Program-made: the position numbers and the translations under genes
Part shown: piece after piece, positions 17,216-26,105 of the stretch
Numbering within the stretch: position 1 is the first letter of the stretch
Layout of the letters: every line of letters starts with the position of its first letter
Source: Sipunculus nudus
Taxonomy: Eukaryota > Annelida > Sipuncula > Golfingiida > Sipunculidae
Length of the DNA stretch: 64,000 nucleotides
Reading direction: 5' to 3'
Assembly (NCBI GenBank): GCA_026874595.1
Contig: JAPPUL010000069.1
Location: 1,550,001-1,614,000 of the forward strand
The notes under the pieces: generated by a model
Database searches by the model: none
The model's input: the letters and a program-made list of their open reading frames with translations, nothing else
Told to the model about the DNA's origin: nothing

Positions 17216-18871
17216 GTGCTAAATGTAGTTGTGAATGAAGGAAGTAGATATATATTCATAACGGGAGGGGTAACATCTTCTTTAGGGAAGGGGATAGCAG
17301 CGTCGTCGATAGCGTGTTTGTTGGAAAGCCGAGGTTATAAGGTATCATTGCAAAAGATGGATCCTTATATAAATATAGATCCTGGAACGATGTCGCCCTA
17401 TCAGCATGGGGAAGTATACGTGACATCGGATGGAGCTGAGACGGATCTGGACATAGGGAATTATGAGAGATTCACAAGCGAGGTAGAATTGCTTAAAATA
17501 AACAGCGTAACGACAGGTCAAATATATCTTAGTGTGATAGAGCGAGAGAGGCGAGGAGAATATAAGGGACAAACAGTGCAGGTTATCCCGCATATAACAG
17601 ATGAGATAAAGCTTAGGATAAAAAAGGTATCAGAGGCAAGCAAAGCAGATTTTGTAATAGTTGAGATAGGGGGGACGGTAGGCGATATAGAGAGCATACC
17701 ATTTTTAGAAGCGATAAGACAATTATCTCATGAGCTTTTGCCTAAGGGTTCATTATTTATCCATTTAACTTTAATTCCCTTAATAGCATCAGCAGGGGAA
17801 TATAAGACAAAGCCAACGCAACATAGTGTAAAGGAGCTGCGCTCGCTGGGGATACGTCCTGATATATTACTTTGCCGAGTATCGAAGAAGATATCACACG
17901 AGATGAAAGAGAAGCTATCGTTGTTTTGCGATGTTGATTATAATGCAGTGATACAGGCGCTAGACATAACCACAACAATATACGAGGTGCCGCTATTGTA
18001 TAGTGAAGAAGGGCTTGATAAAGTAATATTAGATAAGTTTGGGATGGAGTGGGGGGAATGCGATTTAAGGCAGTGGAAGGAGTTGGTAAAGATAACAAAG
18101 CATCCAAAACACGAAGTAACAATAGCAGTAGTAGGCAAATATATAGATTTACAAGATGCCTATAAAAGCCTATACGCAGCTATCCAACATGGTGGCATAT
18201 CAAATAATAGTGGAGTTAAGATAAAGCGAGTACATTCAGAGGAGCTAAGTGATGATATAGTGGATGGAACATTTAAAGGAGTAGATGGTATAATAATAGC
18301 AAGCGGGTTTGGCGAAAGAGGGATAGAGGGGAAGTTACTTGCCTGTACCTACGGGCGAGAGCAAGGCATCCCGACATTTGGGATATGCCTTGGGATGCAA
18401 TGTATGGTAATAGAGTATGCGCAAGAGGTATGTAAACTAAGTGGAGCAAACTCAACAGAATTTGATAAAGCAACAAGATATCCGGTAATAAGTCTTTTGG
18501 AGGAGCAGCAAGAGGTATGGGAGCTTGGCGGGACAATGCGTCTTGGAGACTATGAAGCACGGTTAATAGATGAAGATAGTAAAGTCTACAAAGCCTATAA
18601 GGGAGCATATATAAAAGAGCGACACAGACACAGATACGAAGTTTCAAATAAGTATAGGGAGATATTGGATGAGTATGGTATGAAGGTGGTAGGAATACAT
18701 GAGGCAAAAGATTTGGTTGAGGCGGTTGAGATAAAAGGACATGCTTGGTATATAGGCGTACAATATCATCCTGAATTTAAATCTAAGTTAAAGTCGGTAC
18801 ATCCCTTATTTAGTAGCTTTGTATGTGCAACGATAAAGTATAAAGAAAGGCTTTTGGTAGGAGGTAAGTAG
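17216..18871 (+). CDS. pyrG: CTP synthase
   Basis: 551 residues, full length. The N-terminal synthetase domain has YIFITGGVTSSLGKGIAASS (12-31) and MDPYINIDPGTMSPYQHGEV, and the C-terminal class I glutamine amidotransferase has the nucleophile Cys in FGICLGMQCM plus YHPE near the end. It makes CTP from UTP, ATP and glutamine. Start GTG 17216 has AAGGGG seven bases upstream; a GTG five codons later is possible. The gene heads the run pyrG-guaB3-guaA, so nucleotide amination enzymes are grouped. The upstream interval (16930-17215) has a duplicated AAAGAGCGAGTA but no convincing promoter. Confidence 0.96.
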   Translation: MLNVVVNEGSRYIFITGGVTSSLGKGIAASSIACLLESRGYKVSLQKMDPYINIDPGTMSPYQHGEVYVTSDGAETDLDIGNYERFTSEVELLKINSVTTGQIYLSVIERERRGEYKGQTVQVIPHITDEIKLRIKKVSEASKADFVIVEIGGTVGDIESIPFLEAIRQLSHELLPKGSLFIHLTLIPLIASAGEYKTKPTQHSVKELRSLGIRPDILLCRVSKKISHEMKEKLSLFCDVDYNAVIQALDITTTIYEVPLLYSEEGLDKVILDKFGMEWGECDLRQWKELVKITKHPKHEVTIAVVGKYIDLQDAYKSLYAAIQHGGISNNSGVKIKRVHSEELSDDIVDGTFKGVDGIIIASGFGERGIEGKLLACTYGREQGIPTFGICLGMQCMVIEYAQEVCKLSGANSTEFDKATRYPVISLLEEQQEVWELGGTMRLGDYEARLIDEDSKVYKAYKGAYIKERHRHRYEVSNKYREILDEYGMKVVGIHEAKDLVEAVEIKGHAWYIGVQYHPEFKSKLKSVHPLFSSFVCATIKYKERLLVGGK

Positions 18872-18910
18872 CAATAGATTAGAAACAAAAAGGAAAAAGA
18901 GGAGTAAAAA

Positions 18911-20074
18911 ATGGGCATATGGATAGGGATGGGTAGGAAGGCACGTCAAACATATGGCTTTGATGATGTAGCATTGGTTCCAGGTAAGATAACTTTGGAT
19001 CCGGATGATGTAGATATAAGTTTTAAGATACGTGATATAGAGCTTAAGATACCGATAATAGCCTCGGCAATGGATGGAGTAGTAGACAGTAATTTTGCGA
19101 TACGGATGGGTGAACTTGGCGGTCTTGCAGTATTAAACCTAGAAGGGATATATACCAAATACGAGAATCCTGAAGCTGAACTTGAAAAGATAATATCAAG
19201 TCCAAAGGGGAAAGTAACGAATGTCTTACAAGAAATATACAAAGAGCCGGTAAAATATGAATTAATAGAAAAGCGAATAAAGCAGATAAAGTCAAAAGGT
19301 GTTATAGCGGCAGTATCATCGACTCCACCTAACGCAGAACGTTATGGAGAGGTAGCGTTATCGTCAGGAGTAGATATATTCGTGGTGCAATCGACAGTAA
19401 CAACAGCAAGACATTATTCAAAGCAGTATGAGAATTTAGATTTTGGTAAATTTTGTAAGCTGATGGGAAGAGTACCTGTCATAGTAGGTAACACAGTAAG
19501 TTACGAAGCGGCATTTGAGCTTATGGAATGTGGAATAGATGGTATTTTAATAGGAGTTGGACCTGGGGCAGCCTGTACAACCCGAGAAGTATTAGGGATA
19601 GGAGTTCCGCAGATAACGGCAACAGCAGATGCAGCATTTGCAAGAGATGCATATTATAAGAAGCACGGACGATATGTACCTGTAATAACAGATGGTGGGA
19701 TGCGCGGGGGAGGAGATATATGTAAGGCAGTGGCATCGGGAGCAGATGGTGTAATGATAGGCTCAGCATTTGCGCGAGCAAAAGAATCACCTGGTAAGGG
19801 TTTTCATTGGGGGATGGCAACACCCAGCATATTACTACCTCGTGGCACTCGAATAGAAGTAGGAGTAAAGGGTAGTTTAGAGGAGATATTGTATGGTCCG
19901 ACAAGATATGACGATGGGAGTCAAAACCTGGTGGGAGCACTTAAAACGTCTATGGGTAATTGCGGAGCAGCAAACATATCCGAGATGCAAGCAAGCGAAT
20001 TAATAGTAGCATATAGTATAAGGACAGAAGGTAAAGGCCATCAGAGGGCCCAATCCGTGGGTATGGGCAAGTAG
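18911..20074 (+). CDS. guaB3: IMP dehydrogenase, GuaB3 type (no CBS domains)
   Basis: 387 residues, about 100 fewer than ordinary GuaB. The TIM-barrel catalytic core is complete: YGFDDVALVPG (15-25), SAMDGVVDS (52-60), and the loop GVGPGAACTTREVLGIGVPQ with catalytic Cys222. It also has DGGMRGGGD (phosphate binding) and the flap region near RYDDGSQNLVGALKTSMG. The pair of CBS regulatory domains is absent. The 'GPGAACTTR' loop is that of the GuaB3 (IMP-dehydrogenase-related) family of cyanobacteria and actinobacteria, not the 'GPGSICTTR' of GuaB. The enzyme oxidises IMP to XMP. ATG 18911 has GGAG correctly spaced. guaA follows, which supports the role. Confidence 0.85.
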   Translation: MGIWIGMGRKARQTYGFDDVALVPGKITLDPDDVDISFKIRDIELKIPIIASAMDGVVDSNFAIRMGELGGLAVLNLEGIYTKYENPEAELEKIISSPKGKVTNVLQEIYKEPVKYELIEKRIKQIKSKGVIAAVSSTPPNAERYGEVALSSGVDIFVVQSTVTTARHYSKQYENLDFGKFCKLMGRVPVIVGNTVSYEAAFELMECGIDGILIGVGPGAACTTREVLGIGVPQITATADAAFARDAYYKKHGRYVPVITDGGMRGGGDICKAVASGADGVMIGSAFARAKESPGKGFHWGMATPSILLPRGTRIEVGVKGSLEEILYGPTRYDDGSQNLVGALKTSMGNCGAANISEMQASELIVAYSIRTEGKGHQRAQSVGMGK

Positions 20075-20153
20075 TTTTTTTTATAATAGAGGTAGGATCC
20101 AGTAAGTAGGTACTAGTAGATATAAGCTATTATAAGGTAAGGATGTAAAAAGG

Positions 20154-21722
20154 GTGAAAAGACAGACAGTATCAATACTTGATTTTGGTTCACAATATAC
20201 AAAATTAATAGCACGCAAAGTCCGGGAACAAAGAGTGTATTGTGAAATATTGTCATATAAGACGAGATTAAAAGAGCTTAAGAGTAAGAATACAAAGGCA
20301 GTGATATTATCAGGCGGTCCTCAAAGCGTATATATGGATGGTGGCAAATATGAGAATATAAAAGAGATACTAGGTTCAAAACTGCCAATACTTGGAATAT
20401 GTTACGGGATGCAAGTGGTAGTAGATTTACTTGGAGGAGAAGTAAATAGAGGGGATAAGGGAGGAGAGTACGGGAAAGCACATTTAGAGATTGTTGGTGG
20501 AGGAGGGAATGGAGGTGGAGATAAATTCTTCTTAGGAGTATCTGATGGTTCTATGGTATGGATGAGTCATGGAGATAGCGTAAGAAGGCTTCCCGCTGGC
20601 TTTCGTTGTATAGGCAAGACAAAAGATACAAAGTACGCAGCAATAGTAAAGACCGACGATAAAGCTCAAATATATTGTTTACAGTTTCATCCGGAAGTAA
20701 TGCATACCGAATATGGGGAGAGGATGCTTAAAAACTTTTTATATGAAATAAGCATGTTAAGTGGCACTTGGACGGAGCGCTCGTGTATAGAGGAGATACT
20801 TGAGCGTATACGTGCTGAGATAGGGGATGAGGAGGTAGTATGCGGGTTAAGCGGAGGGGTTGACTCAGCGGTAGCAGCACTTCTAATAAATAAGGCAATA
20901 GGCAACAAATTAAATTGTATCTTTGTGGATAATGGACTTTTGCGTGAGGGAGAGAGGGAGGGAGTAGTTATGCTATTTGAAGATCATTTTAAAATAAAGC
21001 TTAATATCATAAAAGCAGAAGAAAGATTTTTAAAAAAGCTTGAAGGGATAGAGGATCCTGAGGAAAAGCGAAAGCGGATAGGACATGAATTCATAAGGAT
21101 ATTTGAGGAAGCAGCGAAGAGACTAGGCGGAGCAAATGTTTTAGTACAAGGGACTTTATACCCGGACATAATAGAGAGCTCATTACCAAACAACCCATCG
21201 GAAGTGATAAAGTCGCATCATAATGTAGGCGGGCTTCCGAAGGTAATGGATTTCAAGATAGTCGAACCGTTAAAGGAACTATTTAAAGACGAGGTAAGAA
21301 AGATAGGAGAAGAGCTTGGCTTGCCGATAGAGTGGGTATGGCGTCATCCGTTTCCGGGGCCAGGACTTGCCATACGAGTTATAGGAGAGGTAACAAAGTC
21401 CCGACTTAAGATACTTAGGTTATCCGACAAGATATTGCTTGAGGAGATAAAAGAGGCTGGGTTATATGATAAGATATGGCAAGCGTTTGCGGTATTATTG
21501 CCGGTAAAGACAGTTGGGGTTATGGGAGATAAGAGGACTTACGATAATGTTATAGGAATAAGATGTGTAAATAGTAAAGACGGTATGACAGCGAATTGGT
21601 ATGTATTTCCACCGGATGTACTTGGCAGAATATCAAGTCGTATAATAAACGAGGTATATGGAGTAAACCGCGTTGTGTATGATGTAACCTCTAAACCTCC
21701 TGGAACGATAGAATGGGAGTAG
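20154..21722 (+). CDS. guaA: GMP synthase (glutamine-hydrolysing)
   Basis: 522 residues. The glutamine amidotransferase domain has GICYGMQ and QFHPEV. The ATP pyrophosphatase domain has the P-loop-like GLSGGVDSAVAA (about 242-253). The C-terminal dimerisation domain carries RHPFPGPGLAIR and ends VTSKPPGTIEWE, the family's standard end. It converts XMP to GMP, using the product of guaB3 upstream. It starts with GTG at 20154, 79 bases after guaB3. Converges with a lipoprotein gene whose stop is only 10 bases away. Confidence 0.96.
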   Translation: MKRQTVSILDFGSQYTKLIARKVREQRVYCEILSYKTRLKELKSKNTKAVILSGGPQSVYMDGGKYENIKEILGSKLPILGICYGMQVVVDLLGGEVNRGDKGGEYGKAHLEIVGGGGNGGGDKFFLGVSDGSMVWMSHGDSVRRLPAGFRCIGKTKDTKYAAIVKTDDKAQIYCLQFHPEVMHTEYGERMLKNFLYEISMLSGTWTERSCIEEILERIRAEIGDEEVVCGLSGGVDSAVAALLINKAIGNKLNCIFVDNGLLREGEREGVVMLFEDHFKIKLNIIKAEERFLKKLEGIEDPEEKRKRIGHEFIRIFEEAAKRLGGANVLVQGTLYPDIIESSLPNNPSEVIKSHHNVGGLPKVMDFKIVEPLKELFKDEVRKIGEELGLPIEWVWRHPFPGPGLAIRVIGEVTKSRLKILRLSDKILLEEIKEAGLYDKIWQAFAVLLPVKTVGVMGDKRTYDNVIGIRCVNSKDGMTANWYVFPPDVLGRISSRIINEVYGVNRVVYDVTSKPPGTIEWE

Positions 21723-21731
21723 GATTTATTA

Positions 21732-22295
21732 TTAGTTAGAGTTTTTAGGATTCTTGAGGTTTTTGGAGTTCTTGGAGTTAGTGAAAGACTCTTTAATTTT
21801 GCCATTATCATAAAGAACTCGTTTAATGGGCCTACGGGTCTTATCAAAAGTGACCCACCAACCACTCTTAATTTTGCTATCTTTAAAACGCTGGATTTCA
21901 ATTAATGTTTTGTCATCAGAGGAATAAATGTATTCGGTACGAAAAACGATTTTGGTATCTTTTAGTAAAAGCTCTCTAATTTTGTTATTGAGTTTGTTAT
22001 AGAATATAGTATTTCTAATAGAGCCATCGTCGTTATATGAAAATGTTTTATACCAAATGAGTCTGCCACGCTTATAAAACTCTTCTTTAGTACGTCTTTT
22101 AGTACTTTGAATAGTAAAGACCTTAAAATATTGCGAAGAGGAATTTAAATCAGTTAGTTTAAGAGGTCCAACTTGATTTTCCTTAGAATAATACTTAACG
22201 GTACGATAATCCAAGTTTAGATTATCTCCAACATTACTTTTGTCAGAAGAGCAAGAGAATATAAATACAGAAATAATAATTAATAATAAATGCAA
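21732..22295 (-). CDS. Hypothetical lipoprotein, related to the protein at 22673
   Basis: 187 residues with a short hydrophobic leader ending IFSC (lipobox, Cys15), so a membrane lipoprotein. It starts with TTG at 22295, supported by a strong GGAGG four bases upstream. The body is rich in Tyr, Lys and Asn, with short repeats of the type 'YDNGKIKESF' reminiscent of YwqK/MORN-like beta repeats, but no firm family. The C-terminus is a low-complexity NSKN/LKNPKNSN tail made by 9-12 base repeats. Its N-terminal segment DYRTVKYYSKENQ...LTDLN resembles DYQYGTEKFYKAKEN...VSDFN in the divergent gene at 22673, suggesting paralogues. Function unknown. Confidence 0.7.
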   Translation of the reverse strand: MHLLLIIISVFIFSCSSDKSNVGDNLNLDYRTVKYYSKENQVGPLKLTDLNSSSQYFKVFTIQSTKRRTKEEFYKRGRLIWYKTFSYNDDGSIRNTIFYNKLNNKIRELLLKDTKIVFRTEYIYSSDDKTLIEIQRFKDSKIKSGWWVTFDKTRRPIKRVLYDNGKIKESFTNSKNSKNLKNPKNSN

Positions 22296-22672
22296 ATCGC
22301 CTCCATAAAATAAGTATATAATAAATCGTTAAGAATTATTTATAGCAAGTTCAGAATTATTATACTAAACCAATTGTCTTTTTCTTAATTAAAGAAAGAT
22401 AAAAAGGCAATATATATAAACACGATATATAAAAAATATTAAGATAATATTATTTGTTGCAAATATAGTTAAGATAAAAGTAAAAGTTAGCTTATTATTA
22501 TGTAGTAAAATCCCTCAAAATACTAATACTTGTAGTAATATAAAAAATATAAAAAATCAAAAAAAGGGTAAATATAGCCGAGGAATAGGTTATAAGAAAA
22601 AGCAGGATATTATAAAATAATTTATAAGGCATGCTATACCAAAAACATAATAATGGAGTAATAAAAGATAAA
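22296..22672. other. AT-rich divergent intergenic region
   Basis: About 377 bases separate two divergently transcribed, apparently related envelope-protein genes. It is very AT-rich. I see a partial hairpin around 22378-22405 (TCTTTTTCTTAATTAAAGAAAGA) but no promoter boxes I would commit to, and no RNA gene. Confidence 0.5.
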
Positions 22673-23548
22673 ATGTTAAAGAAGCTATTAGTTATAAAGA
22701 TTTTATTGGTAGTGCTTTTGCTTGTAGTATATAAAATATACGGACAAGGGCGAGTGGACATATTAGATTATCAATATGGGACAGAGAAGTTTTATAAGGC
22801 TAAAGAGAATTATTTGTATAAGGTATCAGATTTTAATGCAACAGATGAGATAAAGAAAGAAGAGCTTGAGAAATCAAAAGCCTATTTCCGAGTATTTTAC
22901 GATGATGAGGGACGAGTAATATCCTCAGGTTACTACACGAGGGAATATGATGGAGATAAAGGAGTAGAACTAGTAAAGTTAACGCAATACGTAAACGCGC
23001 AAAACTTACCCTACTACGTAGTTAGGTATGAATATAATTTTCTTGAGACGCCAACATTGGTAAGTGAGAAGTATTATAAAGGGCTAACAGGGCGAGTAAT
23101 AAGCTATAATAGATATAGCTGGGATGAAAAGACACAGAATTTAAAGAGGGTAGAAAAGTATGGAAATAATATATATTCAAATGAGATGGAACTTACGGGG
23201 TCATATAATTTGATATGGAAAGGGAAAGATGTATTGTCACGGATAATATTTTATGATGATTCAAATAAGAAGATAGAGCAATATACTTTTGGAGATGATT
23301 TTAAGCCCCAAAATATATTACGAGAAGTAGATAGACAAAATATGAGTATAGGAAACAATCAAATATATATAGGACATATAAGTCGCTACGAAAGATATGA
23401 ACCAAACACAACAAACATTTTATACTACATTTTATATAAGAGGGAAGGGGAGGGTTTACGCGAAGAGAAATATAACCCAGACAGGACCTTATTACACGAA
23501 AAGTTTTACAAATTCTTTAAAGCAGAAGAGGAAGAAGAGCTTAAGTAG
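22673..23548 (+). CDS. Hypothetical exported protein, related to the lipoprotein at 21732
   Basis: About 291 residues from ATG 22673, which puts MLKKLLVIKILLVVLLLVVY directly at the N-terminus as a signal peptide or anchor. An in-frame ATG at 22631 would add 14 residues and is less likely. The rest is a Tyr-, Lys- and Glu-rich body with repeated 'FYDDEGRV / YDDSNKK' strands, like the YwqK/MORN-type repeats, and an acidic tail (EEEEELK). No catalytic motif was recognised. The shared segment with the neighbour on the other strand suggests duplication and inversion. It is probably located in the cell envelope. Function unknown. Confidence 0.7.
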   Translation: MLKKLLVIKILLVVLLLVVYKIYGQGRVDILDYQYGTEKFYKAKENYLYKVSDFNATDEIKKEELEKSKAYFRVFYDDEGRVISSGYYTREYDGDKGVELVKLTQYVNAQNLPYYVVRYEYNFLETPTLVSEKYYKGLTGRVISYNRYSWDEKTQNLKRVEKYGNNIYSNEMELTGSYNLIWKGKDVLSRIIFYDDSNKKIEQYTFGDDFKPQNILREVDRQNMSIGNNQIYIGHISRYERYEPNTTNILYYILYKREGEGLREEKYNPDRTLLHEKFYKFFKAEEEEELK

Positions 23549-23603
23549 AAGCCTATAGTGGAATGAACATATGAATGAGCATATCTAATAAAAAGTCTAA
23601 TCT

Positions 23604-23720
23604 TAAAGAACAGCAAAAGAGATTTAAAGAAAGGCAATATTTTAGTAAAATAAAATGTTGTTATATTAGTTTGAAAAAGGAAAAATATATATATAATAAA
23701 TATAAAACTGCTGTTCTTTA
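23604..23720. repeat. Widely spaced 12-bp perfect inverted repeat
   Basis: TAAAGAACAGCA (23604-23615) is the exact reverse complement of TGCTGTTCTTTA (23709-23720), 93 bases apart, in the gap between the exported protein and the HEAT-repeat gene. It could fold in RNA or mark the ends of a small element. There is no coding frame inside. Confidence 0.7.
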
Positions 23721-23774
23721 TTATTAAATATTAAAAGAAAAATTACATCCTAAAAAAGATAAGATCATAATGCT

Positions 23775-24746
23775 ATGAAAGGAAAAGAATATCTTGGAAA
23801 GACAAGGGATATAGAGTCAGCGAAAATAATATACGTAGTGATAATATTTGGTGTTTTTTTATACATATTAGTTTTAAATGTATACGGGGAAGGATATAGG
23901 TCTAGTTATAATAGAAATCTTAAAGAAATAGATAACAAAGCTGCTGAGAGTAATTTTGCATATGCCTTAAGGAGATATAAGCGTGGTTCAATCTATCTAA
24001 AACGAGCAGCAGTACAAACACTAGGTAAGTATAAAAATCTTTTAGGGATAAAAGTATTAATAGAAGCGTTAGGGCACAGAGATTATGAAGTAAGTTATTA
24101 TGCAAAAGAATCGCTAATAGGCTTATCAAGCTATGCCTATGTAGAGGTATACAAAGCGCTTGAACTTAGAAGAAACAGGAGTAGAAACGAGAAAAGGAAG
24201 CAGAAGTTAATAGAGGTTTTGGGAGGGATAGGAGATAGGCGTTGCACGGGGTTAATATTAAAGATACTCTCGGAGTCTAAATCTGGGCCAACCCGTTTAT
24301 CTTGTATAAAGACACTAGGCTTACTAAATGCAGAGGGTTCTATAGATAGGATAATAGAGAGTATGCAAAGCGATGCTGATTGGCAGGTACGAGCAGAAAG
24401 CGCAAAGGTATTGGGTAAGATAAAAGCGTATGAGTCTATAAAGCCCCTATTGGAGGTATTAGAAGATAGTAATAACTTTGTAAAACTTAACGTTGTATGG
24501 AGTTTAGGCAAGCTAAAGAGTGTAGAGTCAGTTCCCTACCTGATAAAGTATTTGGGAAAAGGAAATAGCGAAGTACGTGAGACGGTAGCATGGGCACTTG
24601 GGATGATAGGAGACAAGCGAGCGGTAAAGCCACTACTCTATACATTGTTCAAAGATCCTAGTTTATCAGTAAGACGAGAGTCACGTCTTGCGTTGCTGTC
24701 CTTTGGTTATAGCAGTGAGGATTTGGATGAGGTATATGGCAGATAA
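23775..24746 (+). CDS. HEAT-repeat (PBS lyase-type) protein with N-terminal membrane segment
   Basis: 323 residues. A hydrophobic segment at about 19-38 (IIYVVIIFGVFLYILVLNVY) acts as a signal or anchor, so the repeat domain is probably outside the cytoplasm. From about residue 75 there are at least five HEAT-like repeats of ~31 residues, for example VRAESAKVLGKIKAYESIKP, VKLNVVWSLGKLKSVESVPY and VRETVAWALGMIGDKRAVKP. Such alpha-solenoids bind other proteins. No enzymatic motif is present. The partner is unknown. It stands upstream of dxr with a 104-base gap and may be separately expressed. Confidence 0.85.
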   Translation: MKGKEYLGKTRDIESAKIIYVVIIFGVFLYILVLNVYGEGYRSSYNRNLKEIDNKAAESNFAYALRRYKRGSIYLKRAAVQTLGKYKNLLGIKVLIEALGHRDYEVSYYAKESLIGLSSYAYVEVYKALELRRNRSRNEKRKQKLIEVLGGIGDRRCTGLILKILSESKSGPTRLSCIKTLGLLNAEGSIDRIIESMQSDADWQVRAESAKVLGKIKAYESIKPLLEVLEDSNNFVKLNVVWSLGKLKSVESVPYLIKYLGKGNSEVRETVAWALGMIGDKRAVKPLLYTLFKDPSLSVRRESRLALLSFGYSSEDLDEVYGR

Positions 24747-24868
24747 GAATTATAATGTAGAGTAAAAGAGTTAGATTGTCTTTTTAAAGCTAAGGAATTA
24801 TCTTTAAGACTTATTTATGGGTAAAGTATTAGGTGTAAGAAACTAGTAAATTGGGAAGAAGAATAAAA

Positions 24869-26041
24869 TTGAAAGATATAGTAATATTGGGGAGTACAGG
24901 TTCAATAGGTCGTAACACAGTTGAAGTAGTTTTATCAAATCGCAATTTGTTTAAGGTAGGAGGCTTAAGTACGAATAAAAACATAGAAGAGCTTTCGCGA
25001 CAGGTTGAGCTATTAAAACCTGAAGAGGTGGTAATATGTGATGAGATGGCGTATGAGTCTTTTATGCAGCGAGAGATATCGAAGGGAGTTAAAGTTCATG
25101 TAGGAAAGGAGAATCTAGTTAACTTAGCTTGTAAGGGAGGAGTAGATTTAATAGTTAATGCGCTTATGGGGTTTGTAGGATTTATGCCTACGGTGGAAGG
25201 GATAAAGCAAGGAAAAGACATAGCCATAGCAAATAAAGAATCGATAATAGTGGGAAATGGGCTTATACCAGGTCTTGCAAAGCGTTATGGTGTTAATTTG
25301 ATACCAGTAGATAGTGAACATAATGCAATATTATTTTTATTGGAGCTTAGAAAGCAAGCCGATGTAAAGAAGCTTTTAATAACGGCATCAGGGGGACCAT
25401 TTAGAGAACATACAAAATCTGAGCTTGAGCATGTCACAGTGAAGGAGGCACTAAAACATCCTACATGGGAAATGGGAGATAAGATAACAATAGACAGTGC
25501 AACATTGATTAATAAAGGGTTTGAAGTACTTGAGGCGCATTATTTATTTGGCTTTGAACTTGAAGATATAGAAGTAGTAATACATAAAGAGTCAATAATC
25601 CATTCAATGGTACAGACGGTAGATGGTAGTATATATGCGCAGCTTGGGATGTCAGATATGCGAATACCTATCCAAAATGCGATGACATATCCAGATATTA
25701 TTGAGAATGAGTATAAGCGTCTTAATTTAGTAGAGATAGGGAGTTTAAATTTTTCAAAACCAGATTATGAGAGATTCCCGTTATTAAAGAAGGCCTACGA
25801 GGTAGGACATAAAGGAGGGATAATGCCGACCTTATTTAATGCAAGTAACGAGGTATCAGTCAAGGCTTTTTTAGATGGACAGATAAGGTATAAAGATATA
25901 AACCTGGTGGTAAGTGATAGCCTAAAAGGAGTAACAAATGTATTAAATCCTGATATAGAGGATATATTAAAAGCAGATTATGCGGGGCGGGAGCGGGCGT
26001 TGGAACTAATAAAGAGTAAGAGTAAGCTGGTAAAGAAATGA
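24869..26041 (+). CDS. dxr: 1-deoxy-D-xylulose 5-phosphate reductoisomerase
   Basis: 390 residues. The NADPH-binding ILGSTGSIGRNT is at the N-terminus. IANKESIIVGN, VDSEHNAI (metal and substrate), ASGGPFRE and HPTWEMGDKITIDSATLINKG are all intact. It makes 2-C-methylerythritol 4-phosphate, the committed step of the MEP isoprenoid route. Two TTG starts are in frame: 24851 and 24869. The second is preferred because it gives the family's usual N-terminus and has GGAAGAAG seven bases upstream. rseP follows after 64 bases, the same order as in many bacteria. Confidence 0.94.
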   Translation: MKDIVILGSTGSIGRNTVEVVLSNRNLFKVGGLSTNKNIEELSRQVELLKPEEVVICDEMAYESFMQREISKGVKVHVGKENLVNLACKGGVDLIVNALMGFVGFMPTVEGIKQGKDIAIANKESIIVGNGLIPGLAKRYGVNLIPVDSEHNAILFLLELRKQADVKKLLITASGGPFREHTKSELEHVTVKEALKHPTWEMGDKITIDSATLINKGFEVLEAHYLFGFELEDIEVVIHKESIIHSMVQTVDGSIYAQLGMSDMRIPIQNAMTYPDIIENEYKRLNLVEIGSLNFSKPDYERFPLLKKAYEVGHKGGIMPTLFNASNEVSVKAFLDGQIRYKDINLVVSDSLKGVTNVLNPDIEDILKADYAGRERALELIKSKSKLVKK

Positions 26042-26105
26042 TTATAGTGAAGATAGAGTATAAAAATGATAAAAAAAACTAAAGAAGTAAAGTAGGAGAA
26101 AAAGG

